Origin: Paludibacteraceae bacterium
Lineage (GTDB): Bacteria; Bacteroidota; Bacteroidia; Bacteroidales; Paludibacteraceae
DNA length: 64,000 nt
NCBI GenBank assembly: GCA_024401435.1
Contig: JAKSLB010000011.1
Coordinates: forward strand, 1-64,000
Direction: 5' to 3'
Notes under the pieces: model-generated
What the model saw: only the letters and a program-made list of their open reading frames with translations
Databases searched by the model: none
Told to the model about the DNA's origin: nothing
Translations under genes and position numbers: made by a program
Shown here: piece by piece, positions 1 to 8,878 of the stretch
Position numbering within the stretch: position 1 is the first letter of the stretch
Layout of the letters: the number at the start of each line of letters is the position of its first letter

Positions 1-78
1 AAAGAACCGAGAAAAAGAACCGAGAAAAAGAACCGAGAAAAAGAACCGAGAAAAAAGAACCGAGAAAAAGAACCGAGA
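1..78. repeat. 13-bp tandem repeat at window edge
   Basis: Six head-to-tail copies of the unit AAAGAACCGAGAA, one of them with an extra A; the array breaks off in the last copy. It begins at the first base, so its true length is unknown. It could be an iteron-like or structural repeat, or an assembly edge. Confidence 0.9.
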
Positions 79-153
79 GGAGGCTTCAAGGGCATCAAAA
101 TGCACAAAAGTGCAAAAAACCGCCCCATTGTGTGTGATATATTTTGAGGTTTG

Positions 154-894
154 TTATGTACTGGATTCTTCTGACGCCACCAATTTAGGAATATACACAA
201 TGAATATAAGGTAGATAGTTTCCTTATTTAATATAGTGCCTTGTGTCATAAGGATATCAAATAAGAACATTACGAACAATGCACAAAAAATGGAATAAAT
301 GAAATATCTAATCCTATGCTTTTTGTGGATTGCGTAAGCGGAAATACAAAAAAGCAACAAATATATTGCTACATACGAGAGTGTTATGATGGTGTGGTAT
401 TCATAGTTTTTGTTTAGTATTCTATATGGGATTCCACTAAATGTATATGGGTTGAAGAAAACATCTTTTGAATCCAGACTGGGTTCATAGTCATCGTCAC
501 GATAAATTGCGTAGTCAATGTGATTAGGATAAATCCGTTTGCAAGATTCCTTTATGCAATATGAATAGAAGAAATCCCTAATGAGGCTATCTGCGAATGA
601 AATAGTGTTTAGTTTTGCGATGTGTTTGTTGTTGTGTAAGGCAAGGGATGAGTCGTATACGGCTTTCAGCTTTGAATATTCGTAGATGTATCCGCCTGTT
701 AATTCGTTTGAGTCATTCCACGATTCATATATTGACTTTCGTTCTTGGCGTACAATGTTGTTGTTGGTGTTGTACTTTTCCAAGAGTCTTTCGTTGGTCG
801 CCATTTGGTCAAAGTAGGAAATTGTTGAGTATGGGATAAATGCAACGATAGCTATTGCGATTGCGACCATTATGACTTTTTCAATTTTGTTCAT
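154..894 (-). CDS. Predicted membrane protein, unknown function
   Basis: A 246-residue protein I do not recognise. The N-terminus has a hydrophobic segment (about residues 8-27, rich in Ile, Val and Ala). A soluble, charged middle of about 140 residues follows. The C-terminal third has three more hydrophobic stretches (about 168-188, 196-214 and 226-238), so a four-helix membrane topology with one large extramembrane loop is likely. It is transcribed away from the 1020 gene. Start at 894 is chosen for the ATG followed by a Lys-containing N-terminus and a signal-anchor-like helix. A lipobox is not visible. Confidence 0.6.
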   Translation of the reverse strand: MNKIEKVIMVAIAIAIVAFIPYSTISYFDQMATNERLLEKYNTNNNIVRQERKSIYESWNDSNELTGGYIYEYSKLKAVYDSSLALHNNKHIAKLNTISFADSLIRDFFYSYCIKESCKRIYPNHIDYAIYRDDDYEPSLDSKDVFFNPYTFSGIPYRILNKNYEYHTIITLSYVAIYLLLFCISAYAIHKKHRIRYFIYSIFCALFVMFLFDILMTQGTILNKETIYLIFIVYIPKLVASEESST

Positions 895-1019
895 ATTTGT
901 ACCCTTTTCCTTGTCTTTTCATATGGAAATATAGAAAATTATATAAGAATTGGCAAGGTATTTTGAATGTTTTTTACTTGACATACATAATATAACAAAC
1001 CTATTAAGGAGTTTATGAG

Positions 1020-1694
1020 ATGAAATTACTAGAGTCTAATGTAGCCGACTATGATAGTATAGACACCATTTGTAGTGAATGGGGCTATGAGGTCATGGAT
1101 AGTGATGAAGAGGAAGGCACTTGGTTGATATACAAGAAGGGATGGGATGATGATATAAGTCTAGCCCCAAGTTTCAATGACTTGACCAATGAGTTGGAGG
1201 AATTGGAAGGATTCAAGTGGATATACAATGACACCGACAATGCTTCAATAGTATGTTGGAACAAGGACATGCTTCGTGAGAGCGGATTCCAGATATGCAG
1301 CAAGAGGGCAAGGAAGATGGATGAGGCTAGTGTGGTTGTGGAGTTCACGGAGGGTGAGATAAATGTAATCAACGAAGTCTTGAAGAACAAGAAATATGAG
1401 TTGAAGATAGACCCTATAGAAAGGGGTACTGGAAAGAGACCACACTACTTTAAGTTTGAATGTGACGGACAGAGTGTAGAGATTACCAAGCTAGGGGACA
1501 ATAAGGTAAGTCTATTCATAGAATCAACCGCATATTGGGCTGAAGAAGTTGATAAGATGTTGAAGACCATAGAATATACAAGGTTCTATGCTGATAGGTT
1601 GGAGTCTTTGAGGATTTTCTTGAAGACGACCATTAGTCTATGTAAAAATCGTAGTGCTATGGGTTCTGACTTGTATGACTTGTATATTGCCTAA
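1020..1694 (+). CDS. Hypothetical protein, 224 aa, acidic
   Basis: No family recognised. The protein is soluble, acidic in its N-terminal third (Asp/Glu run around residues 29-36) and has no membrane segments. The start has a good Shine-Dalgarno sequence (AAGGAG about 10 nt upstream). A TTGACA hexamer at 978-983 may belong to its promoter, but the -10 is poor. It is monocistronic and is closed by a strong hairpin terminator shared with the convergent gene at 1733. Confidence 0.6.
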   Translation: MKLLESNVADYDSIDTICSEWGYEVMDSDEEEGTWLIYKKGWDDDISLAPSFNDLTNELEELEGFKWIYNDTDNASIVCWNKDMLRESGFQICSKRARKMDEASVVVEFTEGEINVINEVLKNKKYELKIDPIERGTGKRPHYFKFECDGQSVEITKLGDNKVSLFIESTAYWAEEVDKMLKTIEYTRFYADRLESLRIFLKTTISLCKNRSAMGSDLYDLYIA

Positions 1695-1699
1695 CAATG

Positions 1700-1729
1700 A
1701 AAAAAACCGACCATTTAGGTCGGTTTTTT
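1700..1729. terminator. Bidirectional rho-independent terminator
   Basis: GC-rich stem ACCGACC/GGTCGGT with a short loop, flanked by A6 on the left and T7 on the right, between two convergent genes. It can serve both strands. A near copy lies at 47304-47330. Confidence 0.85.
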
Positions 1730-1732
1730 TAT

Positions 1733-2302
1733 TCATTCCATATACCTAAAATGCCACAATTTTTTGCTCCGTTCCATAAGCGTTTTCATACCGACATTAT
1801 CCATTGAATGCAGATACATATTTTTATGTAGATTTATATATCTATCTATGTATACATTGTTCAAGAAGAAAAGATTGGAGTCACCTTTTGGCAAAATGCC
1901 TTGAAAGTCGCATCCTACAAACCAAGGCAGCTTTAAGGTGTATTTATATGCCATTTCGCTCAATTCACGGGGCACAATGTCAAAGTTCTCAAATAAATCG
2001 CATCTATACTTTTCACCGACAATCAACGGGGTGTAGTCCAAGTTTTTCAACTTATTGTTTCTGCAATCAAATTCGCCATTGACATAATGTGGGCAACCCT
2101 TCAAACTTTTCAGATTATTGCCATATATGTTCATATATTGGTTTTGATTTATATCCAGTGTGTTCCCTACCGAAAGGATGTTTAGACCCAATTCATCCAA
2201 TCCCATATCACTCAAGTCAACATAGTCACGGACTATGAGGGTCTTTCCCAAGTATTCCTCATAGTTATCGCAATCTAGGACATCTATCTTTATCATTTCC
2301 AT
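1733..2302 (-). CDS. LRR-family paralogue, short and degenerate
   Basis: Member 1 of the thirteen-gene family. It has the family N-terminal cap (about residues 1-45: NYEEYLGKTLIVRDYVDLS), but only about three recognisable repeat units (for example EFDCRNNKLKNL). The C-terminal family motif is weakened (LMERSKKLWHF in place of NERYRKL). Start placed at 2302 (ATG-GAA-ATG), not the upstream codon, because it matches the other caps and sits 7 nt downstream of a TTGACA-N17-TAAATT promoter. That predicts a leaderless mRNA. Function unknown. Confidence 0.65.
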   Translation of the reverse strand: MEMIKIDVLDCDNYEEYLGKTLIVRDYVDLSDMGLDELGLNILSVGNTLDINQNQYMNIYGNNLKSLKGCPHYVNGEFDCRNNKLKNLDYTPLIVGEKYRCDLFENFDIVPRELSEMAYKYTLKLPWFVGCDFQGILPKGDSNLFFLNNVYIDRYINLHKNMYLHSMDNVGMKTLMERSKKLWHFRYME

Positions 2303-2338
2303 ATTATATAATTTAGCATTTTTATGGCATATTGTCAA
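2303..2338 (-). promoter_or_regulatory. Sigma70-type promoter, leaderless start
   Basis: On the minus strand: TTGACA (2338-2333), 17-bp spacer, TAAATT (2315-2310), then 7 nt and the ATG of the gene ending at 1733. No Shine-Dalgarno fits in between. Confidence 0.7.
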
Positions 2339-2370
2339 TATAAAAAAAGACCATTTATGTCGTTTTCATC

Positions 2371-2399
2371 TTGACAATTGTTATATAATTTTGTATATT
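2371..2399 (+). promoter_or_regulatory. Sigma70-type promoter with TTATATAATTTTG spacer
   Basis: TTGACA, 17-bp spacer, TATATT. The right 13 bp of the spacer (TTATATAATTTTG) recur in the promoters at 25944, 54913 and 61343. Confidence 0.8.
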
Positions 2400-2419
2400 T
2401 TTAGAAAAAAGGAGATATA

Positions 2420-2629
2420 ATGGGACATCGTTATTACAAGGAATACACCTTTTGCGTTGGCAGTGAAATTCACGACAACGAAACCATATATAGGATTGAG
2501 GCACATACGAAGGCTGAGGCTATGAGGAAGGCTAGGGGATACAAGGTATTTCCAACCGACCGCATCAAGTTTTATGGTGCGAAGGTGATAGCCTATTGGT
2601 ACAATGGCGGTTGGGTATGGAGTAGGTGA
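2420..2629 (+). CDS. Small hypothetical protein, 69 aa
   Basis: Basic, aromatic-rich small protein of unknown function. It has a clear SD (AAGGAG) and lies 20 nt after the promoter at 2371. Its stop is 1 nt before the ATG of the LRR gene at 2631, so the two are probably co-transcribed and translationally coupled. Confidence 0.6.
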   Translation: MGHRYYKEYTFCVGSEIHDNETIYRIEAHTKAEAMRKARGYKVFPTDRIKFYGAKVIAYWYNGGWVWSR

Positions 2630-2630
2630 T

Positions 2631-3377
2631 ATGATTGTAGTTGACTACATAAACGAAAGCAATTATCACCAGTACAAGGGCATGACCATATCGGTTAAGA
2701 ACGATGTGGTGTTGAGTGGTCTTGGGTTGGAGAATTTACCCATCAAGTTTGACATTGTTGGTAAGAATTTTGATTGTAGTGACAATCTATTGAAGAGTCT
2801 TGAAGGATGTCCTAGGAAGGTCGGTAGGTCTTTCAATTGTTCCTACAATAAATTGAAGGATTTGAAGGGTTGTCCAAAGGAAGTAAAGGTCATATTCAGT
2901 TGTAGTCATAATGAGTTGACTAGCTTGATTGGTTGTCAAGAGGTATATGAAGGGTCTTTTGATTGTTCCAACAACAAGTTGAAAAGCCTTGAAGGAAGTC
3001 CAAGGGAGGTAGGCACAAGTTTCACTTGTTCACACAATATTATAACAAGCCTAGAAGGGTGTCCAAGCATTGTCGGTTTGAATTTTTATTGTATTGGGTG
3101 TAGTTTGAAGGACTTGAAGGGTAGCCCAAGGAAGGTTGGAGGTATTTTCTGTTGTGTATGTAATAAATTGGAATCCTTGGATGGTTGTCCAAAGGAAGTA
3201 GGCGAGTTTTTTGACTGTTCCTACAACAAGTTGAAAATCCTTGACTATGTACCAGATTATGTTGGTGAGAAGTTCTTTTGTAGGGACAATCAAGTAGAAG
3301 ATTCGGTGATTAAAGTCCTAAATGAAAGATATAGGAAGTTGCAGATATTGAAGAATGTAAAGAATAGTTTACGATAG
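2631..3377 (+). CDS. LRR-family protein, about 9 repeats
   Basis: Family cap in residues 1-48 (NYHQYKGMTISVKNDVVLS, then LPIKFDIVG). About nine 21-residue repeats follow, each with the core F-x-C-x-x-N-x-L-x-x-L-x-G-C/A-P. The C-terminal family motif NERYRKLQILK closes the protein. The N-x-L-x-x-L core is that of leucine-rich repeats with Cys in place of the usual Leu, so a solenoid fold is likely. No signal peptide or membrane anchor, so it is probably cytoplasmic. Start 2631 is preferred over an upstream in-frame ATG at 2604 because it matches the caps of the paralogues. Confidence 0.75.
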   Translation: MIVVDYINESNYHQYKGMTISVKNDVVLSGLGLENLPIKFDIVGKNFDCSDNLLKSLEGCPRKVGRSFNCSYNKLKDLKGCPKEVKVIFSCSHNELTSLIGCQEVYEGSFDCSNNKLKSLEGSPREVGTSFTCSHNIITSLEGCPSIVGLNFYCIGCSLKDLKGSPRKVGGIFCCVCNKLESLDGCPKEVGEFFDCSYNKLKILDYVPDYVGEKFFCRDNQVEDSVIKVLNERYRKLQILKNVKNSLR

Positions 3378-3403
3378 TTCTAATATATAGACAGGCTATG
3401 TTC

Positions 3404-4005
3404 CCCCAAAGTGTTGATGAAACTATAAAATAATTTCAAACATATATAAACTATAGATATAAAGTGGAATACTGGCACTATTCTATGATATATACGAGTT
3501 TAAGTGGTTGTTATGCCACTATCCTATCTTGAATGTGCCAGATTCTAGATAGGATTTTTGTTTATGAAACGGGCGTATAAGATAAGATTATATCCTACGA
3601 TAAAGCAACAAGTGTTCTTTAAAAAGACATTTGGTTGTGTCCGTTTCGTACAAAACAAGTATCTTGAACTTAAACAAGACATATACAAGGGAACTGGAAA
3701 GCAATTCTATCCAAAACTAGCAAACTATGTAGTTGTTGTGGTTACAAGAACACAACACTTACATTGAATGATAGAGAGTGGACTTGTCCTCAATGTGGTT
3801 CTTGGCTAGACCGTGATAAAAATGCTGCCGTTAACATCCTTAATGAAGGAAAGCGGATTTTAATGACTACCGTAGGGCTTACGGAAAGCGACATTTCGCC
3901 AAAGACTGTTGATACTGGTTGGGTTGCCAACCTTGAGCAGTAATGTTGTAATGCCTAATGTGTTGACATTGAAAATATTTTTATATTTTCATCAACACTT
4001 TGGGG
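3404..4005. repeat. Inverted repeat flanking a TnpB remnant
   Basis: A 19-bp perfect inverted repeat: left arm 3404-3422 begins CCCCAAAGTG; right arm 3987-4005 ends CACTTTGGGG. Outside the perfect arms both sides carry similar sequence (ACATAGCC against ACAGAGCC in the same sense). The pair bounds the decayed TnpB at 3564-3943 and may mark the ends of a miniature mobile element. Between 3423 and 3563 there is no gene, only small hairpins (for example TCCTATCT...AGATAGGA near 3520-3552). Confidence 0.6.
3564..3943 (+). pseudogene. tnpB: Internally deleted TnpB (IS200/IS605 OrfB) remnant
   Basis: The first about 50 residues are a normal TnpB N-terminus (MKRAYKIRLYPTIKQQ, then FGCVRFVQNKYLE). 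Near 3715 the reading frame changes and the sequence jumps to the C-terminal zinc ribbon and RuvC-III region ([25 protein letters not shown]). Roughly 200-250 residues with the first two RuvC catalytic motifs are missing, so this is not an active nuclease. The zinc-ribbon cysteines are intact. Confidence 0.85.
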
Positions 4006-4071
4006 ACAGAGCCATAGACAATATGAATGATATTTTCTATATTGTATGTCATAGAAATAGAGGTATGTCAA

Positions 4072-4974
4072 ATGTCAATCTATGGCAATTATGGAACAAG
4101 CATCAAGGAAGCAAAGGATATCAACGAGGCATTGGGTCTATGTGGATTGGATTACAATGTCTACAAGAAGGAGATGTTCTTCAACATAGACACCAAGAAC
4201 GATATGGGGAATGTCGTTGAGGTAAAAGTGCCCATTGGCACATACAATGTCATTGTCGGTGAGCGTAATGGCATATACAACACATTGGGGATTGTAAGCA
4301 AGGACTACAAGCCATTGTCCAACAAGGAAGTCTTTGGGTTTTCTGACAAGATTGGCAACATCAAGTATGTATCTGGCGGTATAACTACAAATGGCATCAA
4401 TTACATCGTTATGTCATTGGAAGATAACAAGTTGGATATAAACGGTCATAGTTTTGTACCGCATATTGTGTTGCAGAATTCATTCAATTCATATAATGTT
4501 AACGGACGCACTGGTGCAACAATCACCTATGTAAACAATGATGTTGCCTTTAGCCTTGGTGACAATATGTTCAATCTTGGCTTTAGAAGGAAGAGCCGTA
4601 CTATGGGTGATATTCCAAAGGAAACTATGCCCATTGAGAAGTTGAAGACCCTAGACAAGGAATTTACTGAAAACATTAAAGCCTTGATGAACAAGAAGAT
4701 AAGCCATATTGACCTATCCAACATCCTAGACCATCTATATCCAAGCAAGGATGATATGACCCCAAGTGCGTTGGTACGCAATGAGGAAAGGAAGATGAAG
4801 TATGTTGAGGAATACAACAAGGGTGAGGAAACCTATGGCAAGACTGCCTTCAATGCGTTCCGTACATATTTCCATTTCTTGAACAATGACAAGCCTAGGA
4901 AGGGTTGTGACAAGAATTTCCAGACATTGTTGTATCCGCACAACGATACATTGAAATACTTTATGGGAGTGTAG
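4072..4974 (+). CDS. DUF932-like phage/plasmid protein
   Basis: 300 residues. The pattern of a short N-terminal region, a central block reading VIVGERNGIYNTLGIVSKDYKPLSN, a glycine-rich GGITTNG segment and a later NGRTGATITYVNNDVAFSL block fits the DUF932 family of phage and plasmid proteins (role unknown, often next to DNA-metabolism genes). Start set at 4072 because the conserved frame begins MSIYGNYG and an AGAGG-type SD lies upstream. An overlapping ORF in another frame is a shadow. Confidence 0.6.
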   Translation: MSIYGNYGTSIKEAKDINEALGLCGLDYNVYKKEMFFNIDTKNDMGNVVEVKVPIGTYNVIVGERNGIYNTLGIVSKDYKPLSNKEVFGFSDKIGNIKYVSGGITTNGINYIVMSLEDNKLDINGHSFVPHIVLQNSFNSYNVNGRTGATITYVNNDVAFSLGDNMFNLGFRRKSRTMGDIPKETMPIEKLKTLDKEFTENIKALMNKKISHIDLSNILDHLYPSKDDMTPSALVRNEERKMKYVEEYNKGEETYGKTAFNAFRTYFHFLNNDKPRKGCDKNFQTLLYPHNDTLKYFMGV

Positions 4975-4977
4975 AGT

Positions 4978-5172
4978 ATGAAGAAGGAAGAAAGGGTTTG
5001 GGTTCGTGTAGCCCCATATGCCATTGTCAAGTTCATTGAGGCGTTGCATAATACGGGTATCAAGAACATTTCGGTATCCCAAGAGGATGATACTCTATGT
5101 GTTTCTTGGGTGTATGGTCAATTATGGAAGGCTATTGACACCAATAATGAAATAGGTCAAGTCAATGGCTGA
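4978..5172 (+). CDS. Small hypothetical protein, 64 aa
   Basis: No recognised family. It starts 3 nt after the DUF932-like gene and its stop overlaps the start of the next LRR gene (5165), so the three probably form one transcript. Confidence 0.55.
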   Translation: MKKEERVWVRVAPYAIVKFIEALHNTGIKNISVSQEDDTLCVSWVYGQLWKAIDTNNEIGQVNG

Positions 5173-6019
5173 TTTAGTTGATTACATTGATGAAAAGAAC
5201 TTTAGAAGATACATAGGCAAGACTATATTTGTTAAAAGGAGTGTCCACCTTGTTAATATGAAATTGGTAGAATTACCTATCACTTTCATAGAAGTGGGTG
5301 GTAATTTTGAATGTCACCATAACAATTTGACATCATTGAAAGGATGTCCAGAGTATGTTGGTGGTGAATTTAATTGTAGTAATAATGAATTGACAAGTCT
5401 TGAACATTGTCCAGAGTATGTTGGTGGTAATTTTGATTGTGCTTACAATGAGTTGAATACACTAAAGGGAGTACCAAAGCATATTTTTGAAAATTTTGAT
5501 TGTTCAGAAAATAAACTCACAAGTCTAGAATATGCTCCCATTGAGGTGGATAATCATTTTAATTGTTGTTGGAACAATCTAACTTCTTTAAAGCATTCGC
5601 CTAAAAAGGTTGGTGGTAGTTATTATGTACATAGGAATAGACTTAAATCCCTAGTTGGTGCTCCAAAGGAAATATATGGACATTTCTATTGTTCATATAA
5701 TAAGTTGAGAACACTTAAAGGTTCTCCTAGGATAGTGTATGGGGATTTCAATTGCGATTGTAATTTGCTACATTCATTAAAGCATTCCCCAGAATGCGTT
5801 AGACATAATTTTAGTTGTATTGGTAATGCTTTGGATAGCATTGATGATGCACCAGGTATATGTACCACTTTCAGTTGTGATGATAGCACTTTATCCAATA
5901 TACAAACGGAAAGGTATAGGAAACTATATGTCTTGTATAGGGATTGTGACAAAAAGGACATACCAAGCTGGATGGCTTCCTATATTGAATTAGGTTCAAA
6001 ATTAGTATTTAGCCGTTGA
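5165..6019 (+). CDS. LRR-family protein, about 10 repeats
   Basis: 284 residues. Cap RRYIGKTIFVKRSVHL and LPITFIEVGG in the first 45 residues. About ten repeats follow (FECHHN, FNCSNN, FDCAYN and so on). The C-terminal family motif appears as TERYRKLYVLY, followed by a unique tail of about 30 residues. It overlaps the preceding small gene by 8 nt and is convergent with the minus-strand LRR cluster, whose last gene ends 5 nt away. Confidence 0.75.
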   Translation: MADLVDYIDEKNFRRYIGKTIFVKRSVHLVNMKLVELPITFIEVGGNFECHHNNLTSLKGCPEYVGGEFNCSNNELTSLEHCPEYVGGNFDCAYNELNTLKGVPKHIFENFDCSENKLTSLEYAPIEVDNHFNCCWNNLTSLKHSPKKVGGSYYVHRNRLKSLVGAPKEIYGHFYCSYNKLRTLKGSPRIVYGDFNCDCNLLHSLKHSPECVRHNFSCIGNALDSIDDAPGICTTFSCDDSTLSNIQTERYRKLYVLYRDCDKKDIPSWMASYIELGSKLVFSR

Positions 6020-6023
6020 GTTT

Positions 6024-6650
6024 TTAATTTCCTATATAGTTATTTTTCAAGACTTTCAACTTCCTATATCTTTCATTTAGCATATAGAGCATTTCAGTAG
6101 TAACATATTCGTTCATACTATAATACATAAAACTTGAACATTCAATAGGTGCTCCTTTCAAACTTATTAGAGGGTTGAATTCACAATTTATCCAACCATC
6201 TATTTTTTGTGGGCATCCTTCAAGATTCTTCAATTTGTTATATGAGCAATCAAAATAACCATTGGTTATAGATGGAGAACCTTTAAGTGAGGATATTTGG
6301 TTATGGGACAAGTCAATCCCACCTCCTATATTGGAAGGGAATCCTTCTAGGTTAGTTAATTCATTGTATTGGCAATCAAAATAATCACCAATTTCATTCG
6401 GTGCTCCATCTAGACTTGTCAATATATTGTCAGAACAATCAAAGAAACCACTTACATTTACAAACTTTATTGGTAATTTCTTCAATCCCAAGTGGCGTAA
6501 GCACACATTGCCTTTCACGGAAACTATACATCCTATGTATTTTCTATAGTTTCCAACATCAATGTCATTGTTGACAACAATGACTTTTTTGGTGTTCCAA
6601 TCAATCGGTATTTCATTTATGTCAACATATTCAATTTGAACTATATTCAT
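6024..6650 (-). CDS. LRR-family protein, about 5 repeats
   Basis: 208 residues. Unlike its relatives it has an extra 30-residue N-terminal extension (VQIEYVDINEIPIDW...) before the cap NYRKYIGCIVSVKGNV. About five repeats follow, then LNERYRKLKVLK. It is the last gene of a minus-strand operon (8804 to 6024) and follows the 6662 gene after 11 nt. Confidence 0.7.
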   Translation of the reverse strand: MNIVQIEYVDINEIPIDWNTKKVIVVNNDIDVGNYRKYIGCIVSVKGNVCLRHLGLKKLPIKFVNVSGFFDCSDNILTSLDGAPNEIGDYFDCQYNELTNLEGFPSNIGGGIDLSHNQISSLKGSPSITNGYFDCSYNKLKNLEGCPQKIDGWINCEFNPLISLKGAPIECSSFMYYSMNEYVTTEMLYMLNERYRKLKVLKNNYIGN

Positions 6651-6661
6651 TTCATTATGTC

Positions 6662-7858
6662 CTAGTTGTCAAATGTTTTATTGAACTCTTTGAGTTTTTG
6701 TAATTTTTTATACCGCATTTCTAGAACGGATACCATAGTGCTTGATATGTTTTTGTTGTACGCACAATCTATGTAAGTTCCAATCATATCTGGAGCATCA
6801 TCTAGGTTTTTTAAATCATTATGAGAGCAATTTAGGTAATCTTCTATTTCTTTAGGACTTCCAACCAAACTTGTCAACTTATTATGTGAACAATCAAAAT
6901 ATCCACATACTTTCTTTGGAGCACCTTCAAAGTTTGACAATTGATTGCATGAGCAATCAACATTACCGCTTACATATCTTGGAGCACCTTTTAAATTTGT
7001 TAATTGGTTATGGTAACAATAAAAACCACCACCAATTTTGAAATCCTTTGGAATATCTTCTAGACTTGTCAAATTGTTATTAGAACAATTGAAATGACCG
7101 CCAACATACTTTGGACATCCTTTCAATGTTTTCAAGTAGTTAAATGTAAAACTAAAATCACCGCCTATGTGTTTAGGTGAGTATTTTAGGTCTTTTAATC
7201 TATTTGAATCACAAATGAACTGACCATCAATTACTTTGGGGCAACCTTTCAAACTTGTCAATTTATTGTTTGTGCAATCAAAATCAACGACACATTCTGG
7301 GCAACCTTCCAATGTTGTCAATTCATTATATTGACAATGGAAATAAAAACTTACTTTGGGACTACCTTTAAGGTTTGTTAACTTGTTTTGGGAACAATAA
7401 AAACTCAAATGGATGTTTTCAGGTGCTCCATCTAGACTTGTCAATAGATTGTTACTACAATCAAACCATCCATTGACTTTCCTTGGACTTCCTTTAAGAC
7501 TTTGCATATTGTTAAATGTACAATCAAAATTTAACACTTCATTTGGAGAACCAACCAAATCTTTCAATTGGTTGTATGCACATTTAAATAAACCACCAAC
7601 TTTCTTTGGTGCTCCCTTTAATGATACCAATTCGTTGCTACTACAATCAAAATCACCGCCAACTTTCTTCGGTGCTCCTTCTAGACTTGTCAGATGATTG
7701 TATGAACAATCAAAGTTGCCACCTACAGATGTGAAATTGATAGGCAATTTCGCATCCGCATTAGTAAGTACGCCACATAAATTAACATCACCAATTACGG
7801 AAATGGTCTTGCCAATATATTTATGGTAATTTCCTTTATAAATATGGTCAACTTTCAT
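6662..7858 (-). CDS. LRR-family protein, largest, about 16 repeats
   Basis: 398 residues, the longest member. Cap NYHKYIGKTISVIGDV, then about sixteen repeats with the alternating GAP/GCP turn, ending in EMRYKKLQKLK, the family C-terminal motif. Its start (7858) touches the stop of the upstream paralogue, indicating translational coupling. No secretion signal. The repeat number, double that of its neighbours, points to expansion by unequal recombination between 63-bp units. Confidence 0.75.
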   Translation of the reverse strand: MKVDHIYKGNYHKYIGKTISVIGDVNLCGVLTNADAKLPINFTSVGGNFDCSYNHLTSLEGAPKKVGGDFDCSSNELVSLKGAPKKVGGLFKCAYNQLKDLVGSPNEVLNFDCTFNNMQSLKGSPRKVNGWFDCSNNLLTSLDGAPENIHLSFYCSQNKLTNLKGSPKVSFYFHCQYNELTTLEGCPECVVDFDCTNNKLTSLKGCPKVIDGQFICDSNRLKDLKYSPKHIGGDFSFTFNYLKTLKGCPKYVGGHFNCSNNNLTSLEDIPKDFKIGGGFYCYHNQLTNLKGAPRYVSGNVDCSCNQLSNFEGAPKKVCGYFDCSHNKLTSLVGSPKEIEDYLNCSHNDLKNLDDAPDMIGTYIDCAYNKNISSTMVSVLEMRYKKLQKLKEFNKTFDN

Positions 7859-8499
7859 TATGCATTTTCCCTATCAAACAATATTCGTAGTTTTCTACAA
7901 CGCTCTTTAAAAATAGCTACACATTCCTTTGTTATGAATTCATTATAATCGCAATGTAAGCCTCCACCTAAATATCTTGGAGAACCTTTCAATTCTATCA
8001 ATGGATTTCCCTTGCAGCATAATAGACCGCCTATGAATTCTGGACTACCTTCAAAGTTTTTTAGGAAATTATTCGTACAATCAAAATCTCCACCAACTTT
8101 CTTTGGTGCTCCATTTAGACTTGTCAAACCATTACCTCTACAATCAAAATAACCACCAACTTCCTTTGGACTATATTTTAAATCAATTAAACGATTATGA
8201 TTACAGTCAAAGCTACAACCTACTTTCTTTGGGCTATGTTTTAAATCAATTAAACGATTATGAGAGCAATCAAAGCTACCACCTACTTCCTTTGGAACAC
8301 CTTCTAGACTTGTCAACCTATTATGAGAACAATCAAAGCGTCCTGCAACTTTCAAGAACTTTATAGGTAGTTTGTGTAAGCCTAGACAACTCAAATCTAC
8401 ATCTTCATATACATTAAGGGTCATACCAATGTATTCCCTATAATTATATTCTGTTATTTCATTAGTGATTGTTAGGACTTCCATATTTGTATTTCTCAT
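7858..8499 (-). CDS. LRR-family protein, about 7 repeats
   Basis: 213 residues. Cap NYREYIGMTLNVYEDVDLS and LHKLPIKF, about seven repeats, several nearly identical to each other (HNRLIDLKHSPKKVG against HNRLIDLKYSPKEVG), and a C-terminal KERCRKLRILF in which the usual Tyr is Cys. Second gene of the minus-strand operon, 2 nt after the 8502 gene. Confidence 0.72.
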   Translation of the reverse strand: MRNTNMEVLTITNEITEYNYREYIGMTLNVYEDVDLSCLGLHKLPIKFLKVAGRFDCSHNRLTSLEGVPKEVGGSFDCSHNRLIDLKHSPKKVGCSFDCNHNRLIDLKYSPKEVGGYFDCRGNGLTSLNGAPKKVGGDFDCTNNFLKNFEGSPEFIGGLLCCKGNPLIELKGSPRYLGGGLHCDYNEFITKECVAIFKERCRKLRILFDRENA

Positions 8500-8501
8500 A
8501 A

Positions 8502-8804
8502 TTATTCGTAAATGAAATCGTATACATCGGTGTTGGTGTTGTAAGCCAACGCCTTATACACGCCATTGTGTTCTACAAACTTCTTGAGTTTCTTTTTGGC
8601 TAGGTTTAAGTCAAATGTTTCAAGTGTTGAGAAGAAATCATTGTCATCATCAAGTACAAGCATAAATCCGTTTTCAGAGGAATCCTCATATAGATACCAC
8701 TTTTCTTGTCTATCCGTGGTGAATGTATAGCAACCCTTATATTCACCCTTTTTGACAACGCTTACTTCAAACTTTTGTCTAATGATATTGAGTAGTTCTT
8801 CCAT
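8502..8804 (-). CDS. Hypothetical protein, 100 aa
   Basis: Acidic soluble protein, not recognised. It is the first gene of the minus-strand LRR operon, and its stop lies 2 nt before the next start. The region 8805-8878 upstream is AT-rich with no clear TTGACA promoter. Confidence 0.6.
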   Translation of the reverse strand: MEELLNIIRQKFEVSVVKKGEYKGCYTFTTDRQEKWYLYEDSSENGFMLVLDDDNDFFSTLETFDLNLAKKKLKKFVEHNGVYKALAYNTNTDVYDFIYE

Positions 8805-8878
8805 TTTAACCTCTATTTTGATGTTGTTTTCTATGTATTTTGTAATTTATGAACCATCATTCATCCTATGGCATAGTA

